Part shown: piece by piece, positions 12,915-24,347 of the stretch | Position numbering within the stretch: the stretch's first letter is position 1 | Layout of the letters: every line of letters begins with the position of its first letter | NCBI GenBank assembly: GCA_029990175.1 | Contig: JARKIP010000005.1 | Coordinates: 52,379,001-52,443,000 of the forward strand | DNA from: Petunia secreta | Lineage: Eukaryota > Streptophyta > Magnoliopsida > Solanales > Solanaceae | Length of the DNA: 64,000 nt | Direction: 5' to 3' | Translations under genes and position numbers: made by a program | The notes under the pieces: model-generated | Seen by the model: only the letters and a program-made list of their open reading frames with translations | The model's database searches: none | Told to the model about the DNA's origin: nothing

Positions 12915-14157
12915 AAGGCTCGGGTTTTGTTTCTACAAACCCCCGACCCTTGATTCTTCGTGCCTAGGTCGATTCCTATCTTTAGTTTCTTGTTTGTTGT
13001 TATTGAAAGAAGAAAATTACAAAAAAATTGAAAAATTGAAAAATCTAAAAATTTGGTGTATCTTGTTGGTTTGGATGATTTATGATATGGGTGTTATAGA
13101 TTCTTGATCGTGGATGAATTCCCGTTACTTGGGTACCAAAATTGTTGGATTTGGTGGAGTTTGAAAAATTGAAACCCCAATTGCCCTTAAACCCTTGATG
13201 AACTTGTTCTTGATGAATTTTGCTTGATTCTTGGGTTGGATTGATGTTGGTTTGAAAACTTGATATTGGGGATTGAGCTTCATTGAAAAACAAACGATTC
13301 GATACCAATTTTGTGGGATTTGGACCTATATAACACCTACTTTGATGAATTACAATCCATTTTGAAACCCTTTGATAAACCCTTGTGTTCTTGAAGAGGA
13401 TGAACATGGTGAATTCGTTGTTTTCGATTGGGGTTTGTTAAAAATCATTGGGGTTTGATCTTTGTGGGTAAAACAACATTTGGGTACCTTTGGATTGCTA
13501 AAACAACGTGTGGTTTGTTGGAATTTTGGGTGTTAAAGTTGAAAAACCCGTTGTTGAACTGTGCTGGAAAGTTGCAGAGGCGGAGCGCCTCAATTTAGAG
13601 GCGGAGCGCCTCATCTGGGGGAGCTCTCTGGATCTCCTGAGGCGGAGCGCCTCCCCTGAAGAGGCGGAGCGCCTCCCCCTGTAGGTTTGCCCTGGGCGGA
13701 CCGCCCACTTCCTGAGGCGGGGCGCCTACTTCCTGAAGCTTGGGAATTGGGTAGAAACTTCTAGGATTTCTTGTTTTGTTGCTTGCATTGCTTCCGGTTA
13801 GTGCTATTAGAGTATAATCCTACTCGATTAGTGCTAATTACTTTGAGCTATTAGGATCATCGTGCCTTAGAAAGGAGACTAGAATTCAAAGAAGATCCGT
13901 AGTATCTTTTGATTCAAGTCCTCATTTAAAGTGCCTATCGTCCAATCGAGTCCCATTAACTCCACTCACCCCGGAGTGCATTTGGACTTGATAAGTTGAG
14001 TGATTGAGTTGTGGTTCGTTGGTCAACTACTTGAAGCTTTTAGACTCGAACTTGTGTGAAATATCCATCCCCCACTAAACACGAGCGAGCCGAGTGAAAC
14101 ATTTGTGAGGGAGTGGGAGAGGTATTTTGCTAACGTTTGTTGCTTTTTGTAGGTACC
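12915..14157 (+). other. Element B leader with GC-rich hairpin array
   Basis: A 1.2-kb untranslated leader before the gag ATG. At 13577-13735 it carries six close copies of AGGCGGAGCGCCT-like short inverted repeats, in otherwise AT-rich surroundings. The same motif family occurs in the LTR. Confidence 0.7.
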
Positions 14158-16287
14158 ATGGCAAACGATGGAGATGATCCTATGAAGAACTTCATGGCCA
14201 CCATTATGGCTAAATTGGAGGATATCTCATTGAGACTTGAAACCGTCGAGAGGAATCAAGTTGAGACCGGAGAGAGGAGGACCCCGAGCGTCCAAATTGA
14301 ATCCGGAGAAGGAACGAGTCATAGCACTCCTATGACTCCCGGACACTTTGTTGAGCTAAACAAGAGGTATGAACAAAGCAAAGTTGAAGCTCTACGAGAG
14401 CGTGGGTTGGGCAATCCCCGACAAGAGGGCAATCCCCTCAACTTGGGCATTCCCCAAGTAAATGCTCCACTTAGAAGACCCGTGCGGAATGTCCCACCTC
14501 TTGAACAAATTGATGAAGTTCAAGAAGATGAGGAGTTCGGGTATGGTGATGAGGCCTATGGGTATGATGTTCCTTATCAACCTAGGAGGCAAATGCATTG
14601 GGGTCGAAATGTGGATAGGGGTAGAGGCCGAGGTCGAGGGCCACCCATGGGCTATGCTAGAGGGAATGCGAGGAGAGAGTATGTTGCTCATGATGACCAT
14701 TATGGAGGCCAACCGGAGCCTAACTATGGGGTACGTGACAACAACAACAACCTCAATAGCGTCAAGCTAAATCTTCCACCCTTCAAGGGAACTTGTGATC
14801 CGGAGGCATACATGGAATGGGTACTACTTATGGAGAGAGTGTTTGACACCAATGAAATGACCGAGGAGAGAAAGGGTACCTATGCTATTTCTACCTTTGA
14901 GGCCTATGCTTCTACTTGGTGGGAGTGTATGAAGAGGTCTAGGAGAAGGATGAATTTGCATTTGAATGTGACTTGGGATGAGTTGAAAGGCCTTATGAAC
15001 ACCAAGTACATAACTCCAAGGTATCGGCAAGAGCAACTCAAGAAGCTCTATGATCTAAAGCAAGGTGTCAAATCGGTGCATGAGTACTATGATGAGTTTG
15101 AGAAGATCCGGATGGCATTGGATATGGATACCGAAGGTGAAGAAGAAGCCATGATCCGATTCAAGAATGGCTTGAGCTATGGTATAGCTTCTCAATTGAG
15201 GTTGCATCATTATCTCACACTTCAAGATATGTTTGAAGCCGCAATTGATGCCGAGACTTGGCTCAAAAGAGAGAAGTTCAAAAACAACACTCCTACTACT
15301 ACAAGCAAGCCAAAAGAGTGGAAGACTCCAAATGCCAACTTTCCAAGTGCAAGTGCTAGCAAAGAAGTGAAGAAGCCTTATGAGAAGACTACACCACACT
15401 TGGAAGGTAATTCTAAAACTCGCTTGAGTAATCCTATTTCTACTTCTACTCAATGTTATAAGTGTAAGGGCTTTGGGCATATTGCTAAGGAATGCACTAC
15501 AAAAAGAACCATGGTTGTGGTTGGTGATTTGGTGTATGAGCAAGAGAGTGAACCCGAGGAAGAAGAGGGAGTAGAGGGTGATGAGGAAGGAGATGATGGG
15601 GAGATTGTCATAGAGGAAGAAGATGATGATGCCCGTGCCTTCCTTGTTGTGAGAAGGAGTCTAGGAGCCATGATAGTGGAGGATAGTGAAACCTTGCAAA
15701 GGGAAAATCTATTCCATGCTAGGTGCCGGGTCAAAGATGTTGTGTGCTCTATGATCATTGACTCCGGGAGTTGTACTAATGTTGTGAGTCAATCTCTTAT
15801 ATCCCAATTGAAATTGCCTACCGTGAAGCACCCCAAGCCGTATCGATTACAATGGCTTAGTGAGTATGGGGAGTTAAAGGTAGTGGAGCAAGCAATGATC
15901 AAGTTCAAAATGGGTAGTTATGTGGATGAACACTTGTTCGACGTGGTGCCCATGCAAGCTTGCCACCTTCTCTTTGGAAGGCCTTGGCAATTTGATCGAC
16001 AAGTGGTTCATGACGGTCGTGTCAATACTTACACGGTCAAACATGAAGGGAAGAGATATGTGCTTAAACCCCTAACTCCCAAGCAAGTGAGTGATGACTA
16101 CAAACTCATGAAGGAGTTGAGGGAAGCGGCTAAAGCCAAGTCACCCATTGTACTTGAACCCGAGGCAAACAATTTCATTGTTTTGCCAATGCATGATGAA
16201 AATGGGAGTCACTCCACTCCAATTGAGAGAGAAAATATAGAGAGAAGTGAGGGAGTGACCGGTGACAATCCAAGAGAGGAAAAATGA
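14158..16287 (+). CDS. Element B gag-protease polyprotein
   Basis: Start chosen at ATG 14158 (MANDGDDPM); an upstream in-frame ATG at 14137 exists, but the downstream one directly follows the leader. About 709 codons. Residues about 205-370 form a retrotransposon gag (capsid) domain with STWWECMKR, TWDELKGLMNTKYI and SVHEYYDEFEKIRMAL. C433 starts a canonical zinc knuckle, CYKCKGFGHIAKEC (C-x2-C-x4-H-x4-C). A strongly acidic linker follows. Then comes a retropepsin domain with the catalytic IIDSGS at about residues 533-538 and a flap-end-like HLLFGRPW near 610. The frame ends at TGA 16285. The aligned position in element D is GGA, so the family probably had one longer polyprotein and this stop is a single-base change. 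The ORF looks competent for particle formation and processing but encodes no polymerase. Confidence 0.88.
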   Translation: MANDGDDPMKNFMATIMAKLEDISLRLETVERNQVETGERRTPSVQIESGEGTSHSTPMTPGHFVELNKRYEQSKVEALRERGLGNPRQEGNPLNLGIPQVNAPLRRPVRNVPPLEQIDEVQEDEEFGYGDEAYGYDVPYQPRRQMHWGRNVDRGRGRGRGPPMGYARGNARREYVAHDDHYGGQPEPNYGVRDNNNNLNSVKLNLPPFKGTCDPEAYMEWVLLMERVFDTNEMTEERKGTYAISTFEAYASTWWECMKRSRRRMNLHLNVTWDELKGLMNTKYITPRYRQEQLKKLYDLKQGVKSVHEYYDEFEKIRMALDMDTEGEEEAMIRFKNGLSYGIASQLRLHHYLTLQDMFEAAIDAETWLKREKFKNNTPTTTSKPKEWKTPNANFPSASASKEVKKPYEKTTPHLEGNSKTRLSNPISTSTQCYKCKGFGHIAKECTTKRTMVVVGDLVYEQESEPEEEEGVEGDEEGDDGEIVIEEEDDDARAFLVVRRSLGAMIVEDSETLQRENLFHARCRVKDVVCSMIIDSGSCTNVVSQSLISQLKLPTVKHPKPYRLQWLSEYGELKVVEQAMIKFKMGSYVDEHLFDVVPMQACHLLFGRPWQFDRQVVHDGRVNTYTVKHEGKRYVLKPLTPKQVSDDYKLMKELREAAKAKSPIVLEPEANNFIVLPMHDENGSHSTPIERENIERSEGVTGDNPREEK

Positions 16288-17813
16288 GAGGATTTGAGGA
16301 GTGATGTGAGCGGATTGTCACCACAAACTACACTTGACCATGAGGTAAAATTGAGAGAGATGAGGGGTGAGGAAGGAAAAATTGAGAGTGAGAGCACCCA
16401 TTGTTCTAACCCTTCTTTATCTTCTATCTCTTCTTGTGAAAGTTCTTGTGTAGGTACAATTGAAGACAAGTCATTGGAGCCTCAATGTGAGCTTCATGAA
16501 GGAGGAGTTGCATATGACACTTCAAATCTTGTGAGTGATCAAGAAAGTACTACAAATGTAAGTGTTGCTTCACCTTTTCATGAGCCTACTAGCTACTTGT
16601 CTTGTAATGACTCAACACTAGTTGGTGTTTTTTGATGCATCTAGTGAGTATACCACTAGTGAAGAGTCTAGTTGTCAACTTGAGTGTGCTTGTGAAACAC
16701 TAGTTAAGAGGGATGCTATGCCACATCATGATGTGAGCTCATTGTTCATTGAACCCCTCCCTAGTGTAGATTTGATAGTTGACCATGATTGTGACCTTTG
16801 CTATGACACACCGCCAACCTTTGACATAGGGAAAGATGAGGTAGTTGACCATTCCCTAATTGATATGCTTCTATTTGGTGGTCCAATGTGTTGTGATGAT
16901 GATGGTCTTATCCTTGAGGAGTCCAAATTGCATGAATTGGACAAGGTTGTTCGTGATGACTCCTCAAGTGAACCTAGTCTTGGTAGCTCGTCTATGTTTT
17001 ATCATGATAGTGAGATGCATGTTTTTACCAATCCCTTATTTGAAGGCATTCTCACTAGTGGATATGACTTGTATCGGACTGGGGTGGGTGGTCAAATGGA
17101 ACCCCCATGGTGTGAAGGGTTTGACCCCTTAGGCAACCCATTGCTTGAAAATATGGGTGAGGTAGATGGCTCTTTGAGTGACCCTACTATCGCTAGTTTG
17201 GGTTGTGATGAAGAAGAATCCATCATCAACACCTTCCTTGAGAGCTTGACTTTTGAGGAGGGTTGCCTAGTTGATGAAATGGAAGGGAAAGAGGAACCCC
17301 TTGGTGTGAGTAGGTATGCTCTAAAGAAGGGGAGTGGAGTGCTTGATCCTACTTGTAGGGTTGGCTATTTGACTCACTCCACTCCACATGTTGTTCACAC
17401 CTTGAGGATTGATTGGTATGTTGATTTTGAGCTTAAGGTTCAAGGGAATTTTGGTAGCTTGATCTTGCATTTCCCATCTTCCCATGACCTCTTTGCTCAT
17501 TATCTTGTTGAGTGCATGTTGATCTTTGACCAAGTGCTTATGGATCTCTTTGGAGACTTGATATTCATGATTGTTATTGACGCTTGGTTATATCACAAGA
17601 GTGTGTTTTCCACACTTCTTGCACTAACCTACTTTCAAAGTGGGACGTTTGCTTGTTTTTGCTTGTCGTTGCTTGTAGGTTCTAAGCTCCATGCTAAGGC
17701 GAGGAAGATCTTGGAAGAAGCCTATGCCAAAGTGACGATCAAGAAGGACAAAGGAAGAGATCCTTGGCCACCCCGAAGAGTTGATAGAGCCATGAGAGAC
17801 CAAGCCTTGATTT
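16288..17813 (+). pseudogene. Element B region X, related to the C-terminal part of the element D ORF
   Basis: Follows the gag-protease stop. An open frame (16294-16635) and a second one (from 16622, reading through the purine tract into the 3' LTR to 18019) are joined by a frame change near 16634 in a T run. Matches to element D in order: HHDVSS, CYDTPP, GGPMCC, DLYRT..EPPW, KKGSGV, HSTPH and IDAWLYHKSVFS. Near the end is a hydrophobic stretch (about 17510-17590) that could be a membrane segment. I recognise no enzyme family; there is no YxDD, no DD35E and no RNase H pattern. It occupies the place of RT, RNase H and integrase. Function is unknown. Confidence 0.7.
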
Positions 17814-17831
17814 CGAGGACGAAATCTTCTC

Positions 17832-17844
17832 AAGAAGGGGAGGA
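17832..17844 (+). other. Element B polypurine tract
   Basis: AAGAAGGGGAGGA directly before the 3' LTR; element D has the same sequence at 50727-50739. Confidence 0.85.
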
Positions 17845-18586
17845 TGATAAGACCCAAATCGAGCAACCATCCAAAAGCACCATCCAAGGCCAAGGAAGAG
17901 CACTTCAAGGTCATGCATTAGGACGCCATGGAAAGAAGAGCATCCGAGACAAAATTCGAAGTGTTACAAGAAGCTTTAGGAAGAGGCGGACCGCCTACGG
18001 ATTGAGGCGGACCGCCTAAGGATTGATTGCTCTCTGGATTCCAAGAGGCGGACCAAGGAGGCGGAGCGCCTAGAGGAGCTGAGGCGGACCGCCTAAGGCA
18101 TGGGGCGGGCGCCTCCCCCTGTGCAAGTTTGACGGGATTTTGACTTTAAGTCGCTATGTAATTCCTAGTATGCCCCTACGTGGCTTATGACTTTAGAACC
18201 TATTTTAAGGGTACTTTAGGCCTTTCCTTATGTCTTGAATGAGGCCTATAAATACTCCATAGCTTAGCATTATTCCTTAGTTAAGTTAGCTATTATGATG
18301 AATGATTGATTGTCAATGACAATGTTCAAGAGTGGATTCTCTTTGAATGAAAACCCTTTGAGACGGTTTGAGTTTACTAGTGGATTCTAGTTGAACCCCA
18401 AACCACCCCCGATCATTCTATTTGCGAGTCTCAGGTGCGGCTCGAGGGTAGTTGCATAGTGTAGGTCCTCCTTGACACCGATACGAGGGTATTATGGAAC
18501 GAGTTCTCCATAGTTACTTCGTAGGGAGTTCGAGTAGTGTCTCGCTCTTTATCTTTATTTCCGCGTTTCGTTTTTTATTCTTATCA
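17845..18586 (+). repeat. Element B 3' LTR
   Basis: 742 bp, same length as the 5' LTR, 9 substitutions by eye. Followed by the ATTGG duplication at 18587-18591. Confidence 0.93.
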
Positions 18587-18591
18587 ATTGG

Positions 18592-18846
18592 CGACCCCAT
18601 CAATTGAGTTCAGAGATTGCCCCAGAGATTGCCCCATTTGACCCAGAGAGTGGGATGAATCGGGCCCACGCAGCGCTTTTTAGGAGTTTGCCCTCTTACC
18701 GCAGCCAGTTCATCTTTTAGCATCTGTAGTTCCTTAGCCATTTCAAGAATCAGTTCGTCTTGAGCAATAATGATATTTCCTCTTGATGATTCAAGAGTTG
18801 CAAGATTTTTCTCGGTATTGCAAGGTTCATCATCTATTCGAGTCAT
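18592..18846 (-). pseudogene. Element A gag, N-terminal fragment beyond the B insertion
   Basis: A minus-strand frame starting MTRIDDEPCNTEKN (18846) includes a helical, probably coiled-coil stretch (DELILEMAKELQMLKDEL). It meets a stop near 18610, just before the ATTGG duplication left by element B. Removing B puts this fragment directly upstream of the gag sequence at 12157, so B inserted inside the gag of A. Confidence 0.7.
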
Positions 18847-20207
18847 TGTCAGTTGTGGAAATGTGTACCAATATGCAGATTGGTCTTTTGTCCTTGTGTA
18901 ATAGGAGTGATCGGCCAGCTTAAATCAGCACAAATCAAACCTTTGTTTTGGGGATAAACAAAACAAAAGAAAAAGTTCAAAAGTAACCATGTTAGTTTGC
19001 ATATCATTGGCAAAATTGCACACAAATCACGTAGCGCGCATCATGTAGCGCTTTGTATTTTTAAACAAGTTGACATGTGGCAAACACAAGTAATTGAGTG
19101 TAAATAAAAATGCAAGCGCATCCTACCTTGTACGGGGCCTCTTTGTGCTAGAGGTGGGTCTAAGACGCCAAATAGGTAATAACGAAAAGTAGTCCAAGCC
19201 GGTTTTGCAATAATCGAATTTAGAGTAAGGGACAATAACAGTAATAATAATTTTTCTTTCATTATAACTTGATTTTGAGTACATCATTGTTACATAAAAA
19301 AAATAGAAAGTGCCGGACATAATTTAAATACATCGTTTTGAGTATAATAAAAATATAAATAACTGCTATAACTACACTACATCAGGCTCGAGGAGGCAAT
19401 GAAACTGAAGTGCGAGCCTGGTTAGGGTCAATCCTTGCTTTCTTGCACAATCGGTGTAATTTCTGATATCTGGTCCCAAATGTGGTTTACATCCAAGACT
19501 TACTTGAATCAAACATCGATCAAATGGATCGAACGTCTTATCGTCCTTTCGACGTCTCTTGCCCCAACTTGTTATCTTTTTCCAAGTATCTTCACAATTT
19601 CAACTTGATGACTATTTGAAATACCTCTTGAATTCAAGCGTCTTCTAGTCTACAAAATTAATAAAAGTATTCTAAATTTAATAAATTGCAAAACTTGGCT
19701 TGTACTGGAAGTTCCGTTATCACATAAACACATAATATGCACTGTTGTTGGGTTTAAACCCGTCAACAAAAAAGGGCGGTTTTCCTAACTATGGAGGCAG
19801 TACTAAGGACCGGGTCCAATATAAGGCTTATGCATGCATGTTCCTAACGAAAACTCTAGAGTGGGTTTACTAGACACAAGGCTGTTTTGAGTGGCAAGCG
19901 GTCACGCGGTAGTAAAACTATCCGCTCACCCCGCAGGTACGCACACTCTTTCTTAAAGGGTTTTTGTGAGTTGCGGGTGTATATGCATACACCTCGCGGG
20001 TATAAGTAACAATGGAGAAGCTCCCAGGAATGGGGGAAATATGAACGGAATTCCAGTTTAATATATGCGCAAATAAAAGTGTAGTGACATGCTTTCAGTG
20101 ACAAACAATTGCAAATAATCAATTTAACTAATCATGCTATTTTTTGCAAATAACAAACAAATAAAGAGTTATCTTGTGAAAACCTTGCGGTTAGAACCTT
20201 AAGGTAA
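18847..20207 (-). other. Element A leader
   Basis: About 1.4 kb between primer site and gag start. It contains short frames only. I see no ORF1 of the Ogre type here, unlike element F. Confidence 0.55.
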
Positions 20208-20225
20208 TCCCCAGCGGAGTCGCCA
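20208..20225 (-). other. Element A primer binding site (Arg type)
   Basis: The minus strand reads TGGCGACTCCGCTGGGGA, three bases from the LTR end at 20229. This is the tRNA-Arg-type primer site known from Ogre and related Tat elements. Confidence 0.85.
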
Positions 20226-20228
20226 AGC

Positions 20229-23200
20229 TGTTGAACCCCAGAAATTACTCTTTCTTTAAGAAAAGGTAGGTTTCGAGTATAATGTTCAACAAAATGAGAT
20301 TCCAAAGGGCTTTCTTTGGAGTCGCCACCTAATTTAGGAGAATTAGGAACCAAGTAATTAAATAGTGCGTGCAAGCACCCCGTTTTAAGGAAGTGGTCTA
20401 TTTCAGAGATTCTAAGTAAGAGGTTCAATTATTTTCGAAAGAATGTTTCAATTTGGAAGCACTTTCGAAAATCCACAAAATGTGGTTAATCCTTCGGTTT
20501 TCACAAAATAGCTAAATAATACGATTTTCAAAAGTATTTAACTTTTAGTTTAAAGCGACACTAATTGAATTTAAAATCAAGTATACATAAAAAAGGTAGG
20601 GAAAATAAATTACTTTAATAAGAAAAATAATTGACTTGAAGACTTGTATTAAATTTGTTTTTTAAAAGAAATTTTAAGATTATTACGAATTGGCTTGCAC
20701 GCATTATTTAACTAAAAAATTCAAAATTCGTAAATAAGATGGAGATTCTAAAGAAATAAAATATTCACAAAATAACTCAATAAAAAACTAGACATTCATT
20801 CATAATCAATCAAATAAATTATTCTACAATAATTAATTATATACGGGGAATTCCTATAGACATGCATGATCTAAGGGATAGAGGGAAGAGAGAAGGATTT
20901 AGAAGAAGAACCCGGAAATCACGGATTGAATGACAACTTTTATTTTTTACATTATGCCCATGAGCCTAAGTTATATTAAGCGGCTCAACAAAGCACTTTC
21001 TATGATCTTCACTTCTTGAATCTTGAGCCCGGACTCGCCCCCAATGTGACTCCAATGCAATACACTATCCCCATTTGTGAGTTTAGCCAACTCGTCCCCA
21101 AGGAGTATCATGCAAAAGAAAATGAAAGATAAGAAATTAGTATATGTAAATGAAACCGAACTGCATATGAATCAACAGTTTTATCATGCCTACATTCACA
21201 ATTTAGATAACATTAACAGTGAAGAATCTTAGTGAGCAAAAGACCAACTTAACATTTTATTCAGCGCCAATATGGAAATGAATCAACTGGAAGGATCACT
21301 GCGTGTGTCAATTCAAGCAATTAGCTGATTTTCTTAAGCTAAGAGTACGACTAAATGCTTAACTTGTAATTAAGAGGAAAGTCCAAATCAGATAACAAAT
21401 GATGAAACTTGACTGCTGAATATCTTTTACGGAAGAGCAACTCATGAAATTTCCAACAAGCAGGCAGATTTCTAATATTCCCACTAGCACCTTCAACTAC
21501 CATAAGCTAACACGACAGACCTTTGCACTTTACTAAACTGGAAAACAAATCTTATCTCTAAACACTGCACATCTACAACTCCTAACCACACCAAACACTC
21601 TTACAAGCTACAGACCATGAAACAACTTGCAGCGATACAACTTCTCATTACCCCGACCTAGATTAGCCTGCTTTCTCCTTTCTTCATCATTCAACAATAC
21701 CTTGGAAACATCTCCTCTAATAAACTACTGCATATCCAAACTCCTCACAACCATGAAACAGGGACTGGAGCAACCTAACAGATACTAATTCCACCTGAAA
21801 CTCTCACACTCCAAAACCTGGACTTCTGCTAATACACATACCCTGAGCTCACCAATACCAGACTACATATTGCTGCTGCAACTATTCAAACAACCTCAAA
21901 CAACCTCCCTGAGCTCCTTTACTCCTCCATACACCTGTAGATCAATCTCTCAGCTAGAAATGGAAACATCTCACACTTTTGAAAACTTCTACAACCTCCT
22001 GAACATCTGCTAACCCCCAAAAGAAACTCATAGACACCCTGCACCACACCCTGCACCCCTACACAACACCCTACACCTCTGCCTATTCCCCTGAACAAAC
22101 CAGAGACCAGGCCAGACCCTTTGCCTACCACCAAACAACCTGCACACAAACACACTGCTGCCTCATATTCTCTTCAGAACCACCACTTTTATCACTTACA
22201 AATGGCCTAAAACCTGAAGCAGTTTCATTTCCATGCACAAACAAAGAACATAATACATTCACCAAAATTTGAGCTTTATAAGACAGATAACCAGAGGCAT
22301 TGAATCATTTTCATATAAGCGACCACTTTCGGATGTAAAGATCTGAACTTTATGCATTTAAATAGAACAAGCAACATATTTCCCCTAAACTCCAAATGAA
22401 TCATACTAATCAGTCTTCTATATGTTCATTATAACGACAGTTTAAAATATTTTAGCAGTGCATACATAGTTCCGGGGATAACACTCCACATACACAAACA
22501 TACTATTACAAAGATCACATTTTAGAACAAATGAAATAAAAAATGGCAGTGAGATGAGGTTATCACCTTTTTAAGGGCAGTGAACCAAGGTCGAGGATCC
22601 GAAATGAAGTCATTCGAACAAAACGATGGCTCGATCAATGAAGAAACGACCCGAAAACGAGAAGCGATAAAGCAAAATACAAAGAAAAATCAGAAAAAGT
22701 AGCAATATCTCTTGCACTTTCCAGAAAAAACTAAAGAAAAACTTTTGTTAGTGCATATGCTGCCATTTGATATATGTGAACTGCTGCTGCTGTTTTTGTT
22801 ATCAAAACCTCAACCCTTTCCCCTTAAAATGAGAATAAAAAATTAGAATTTATACCTGAGAATGCTAGGGTTTGGGATTCTTTTGAATTCCAAGAGCCAC
22901 CCTCAGTTTTTCCACCTTTTCTTTAAGGAAGGAGGGTGCAAATGGTCTAATCCTTTCCAGGATCGTACCACTTTCACTCTCTATCCCTAGGAAATAGTCG
23001 TTACTTTGGATCAAACGGTTCGGATCGAAACTTGATTCAAACGAACGATGGAGATTCGAGACAGCTGGTTGTACGAAGATAAACGATGTGGAGGATCGTG
23101 GGGGGACCATTCGTACGAAATTTGGACTGATTTGAAGAGGGAATCGACGGGTTTGAAGCGGGTCGCGAGGAGGGATTTGGGCAAACGGGTTAGGGATTAG

Positions 23201-23471
23201 GGGGAATTGGGAATATCTGATTGGGGGGGGTGTAAATATTATATATACTGTTTGCATAGATAAGCCAATTTTACGGGGAAGGAACAGTTTTAGCCTCTCT
23301 AAAGGTTCAATTAATCAAAGGATTGCACGGGTATGCTGAAATTGAGCTATGTATTGGGATTATGGTCTTTTCCCTTTAAATTTAGCAACTTGGTTATTTA
23401 AAATTATAATTTAGCCCTTCCAATTAAATACACTTTAAAATTCAAATTTGGGACAAAATTGGGTGTCAACA
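20229..23471 (-). repeat. Element A 5' LTR
   Basis: Partner of 3365-6607 and the same overall length, 3243 bp. It is the LTR adjacent to the primer site, so it is the 5' LTR on the minus strand and should hold the promoter. Confidence 0.92.
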
Positions 23472-23476
23472 AAGAG

Positions 23477-24034
23477 AAATTAAACCCTTGGTTCAATGTG
23501 TAAGAACTCCAAAACTTGCTCCAGAAATTCGACCTCCCTTAAAAATAAAATTAAAATACTATTTATAATGTTTACAAAGTCTTCCCATAAGTTAATCCTA
23601 AGCCTAAACAAAATTGAAAAAGTTGGGGTCGCAGAACTGAAAGCCATGGGAATGCCTCGCATGGTTAGGGCATTTGGAAGTTGCACATTGCAGGCTTGCA
23701 GCCATGCCACAGATGGTTAGGGCGCCTGAGAGTCTGAAGCTGCAACCATGCCACACATGGCTATGGCTTTTGGAAGCCTGAAGCTATAACAAATCCGTAG
23801 CTTACTCCATAGCTTTCCGTCTAATGCCATATCCCGCTATTAGCAAAGTTATCCATTCTTGTTCGATTTTATCCATCTTCACTCCGTTTGCACTCGTATT
23901 CATTCAAATCATTCCCTACATCACAAACACACTAAGTGAGCCCAACAATCACAATTCCTTCGTGCAATGGGCGAATAAAGTATTAAAATATGCGGAAATA
24001 TTAAGGTAGAATAGGCAAATATTGCCAAACATCA
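23477..24034 (-). repeat. Element 0 5' LTR, outer part
   Basis: Continues the LTR interrupted at 3364. It contains three related segments at 23640-23790, each with a 'catggttagggc' or similar core, which look like a degenerate tandem repeat. The outer end is placed at ...ACATCA (24034), which gives a TG...CA LTR on the minus strand. The other LTR is outside the window, so this boundary is a judgement. Confidence 0.5.
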
Positions 24035-24224
24035 CTTATCTACTTTAATCTTATACTTATTAGTATTATTGTTACTGTTCTAGAATTACCTTATTCTTGT
24101 ACTTTTATTACTATTGTTATTTCTATTACTTTTGTTATCGTTATTATTTGTTGTCAATACTTTTCTTTTCTTAATTATTTTCATCCTAGTTTTTTTCCTA
24201 AAACAAAAAACCTTTCTTTCTCTT

Positions 24225-24347
24225 AAGCCAAGGGTAGATCAGAAATAACCTCTTTACCTCACACAAGATAAGGGTAAAGTCTGCGTACATCTCATCCCTC
24301 CCAGACCGTACTTATGAAATTACACCGGATATGTTGTTGTTGATGTT
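24225..24347 (+). mobile_element. SINE-like 3' fragment
   Basis: A segment with 'taacctctttacct', 'gataagggtaaagtctgcgt', 'ctcccagaccgtact' and a TTG-repeat end (tgttgttgttg). This matches the 3' half of a SINE type very common in Solanaceae, ending in (TTG)n. The promoter-bearing 5' part is missing or too decayed to see. Confidence 0.6.

Larger units (their letters stand above)
12158..18586 (+). mobile_element. Element B: non-autonomous LTR element with gag, protease and region X
   Basis: Direct 742-bp LTRs (12158-12899 and 17845-18586) begin TGATAAGACCC and end CTTATCA, giving 7-bp inverted ends, and are flanked by ATTGG at 12153-12157 and 18587-18591. The LTRs differ at 9 positions by eye. 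Primer site at 12903, purine tract at 17832. Internal content is leader, gag-protease ORF and region X; no RT, RNase H or integrase motif appears in any frame. The primer site and the sequence before the purine tract (gatttcgaggacgaaatct) resemble those of chromoviruses, so a chromovirus ancestor is likely. It is inserted in the gag of element A. Confidence 0.92.
3365..23471 (-). mobile_element. Element A: 20.1-kb Tat/Ogre-like LTR element, gag only
   Basis: Two direct 3243-bp repeats (3365-6607 and 20229-23471) bound the element, each with TG...CA ends, flanked by AAGAG at 3360-3364 and 23472-23476. On the minus strand the order is 5' LTR, Arg-type primer site (20225-20208), leader, gag (18846 onward, interrupted by B), long noncoding tail, purine tract, 3' LTR. 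No RT, RNase H, integrase or ORF1 is recognisable, so it is non-autonomous. The 393-bp stretch 6000-6392 differs from its partner at 8 positions, about 2%. Long LTRs, the primer site and the gag type place it in the Tat/Ogre group. Confidence 0.9.
1..24034 (-). mobile_element. Element 0: non-autonomous Athila-like LTR element, partial, interrupted by element A
   Basis: Read on the minus strand, a 5' LTR (24034 to 23477 and 3364 to 2569) is followed by a primer binding site at 2562-2544, a short ORF region (2448-1466) and a long AT-rich tail running off the left window edge. The tail holds sequence typical of the post-integrase part of Athila-type elements: a 'cactgaggacattgct' stretch and a G-rich 'aagtgtggggtggggg' tract at 1108-1160. 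No RT, RNase H or integrase is visible between primer site and tail, so the element is an internally deleted, non-autonomous form. The 3' LTR lies outside the window. Element A sits inside its 5' LTR, flanked by AAGAG duplications. Lineage is inferred from the primer site and tail, not from pol. Confidence 0.7.

Noticed and set aside
17845..18019. Extension of region X of element B into the 3' LTR as real protein
   Set aside because: The D frame ends before the purine tract; the B extension follows a one-base indel near 17610 and reads LTR sequence.
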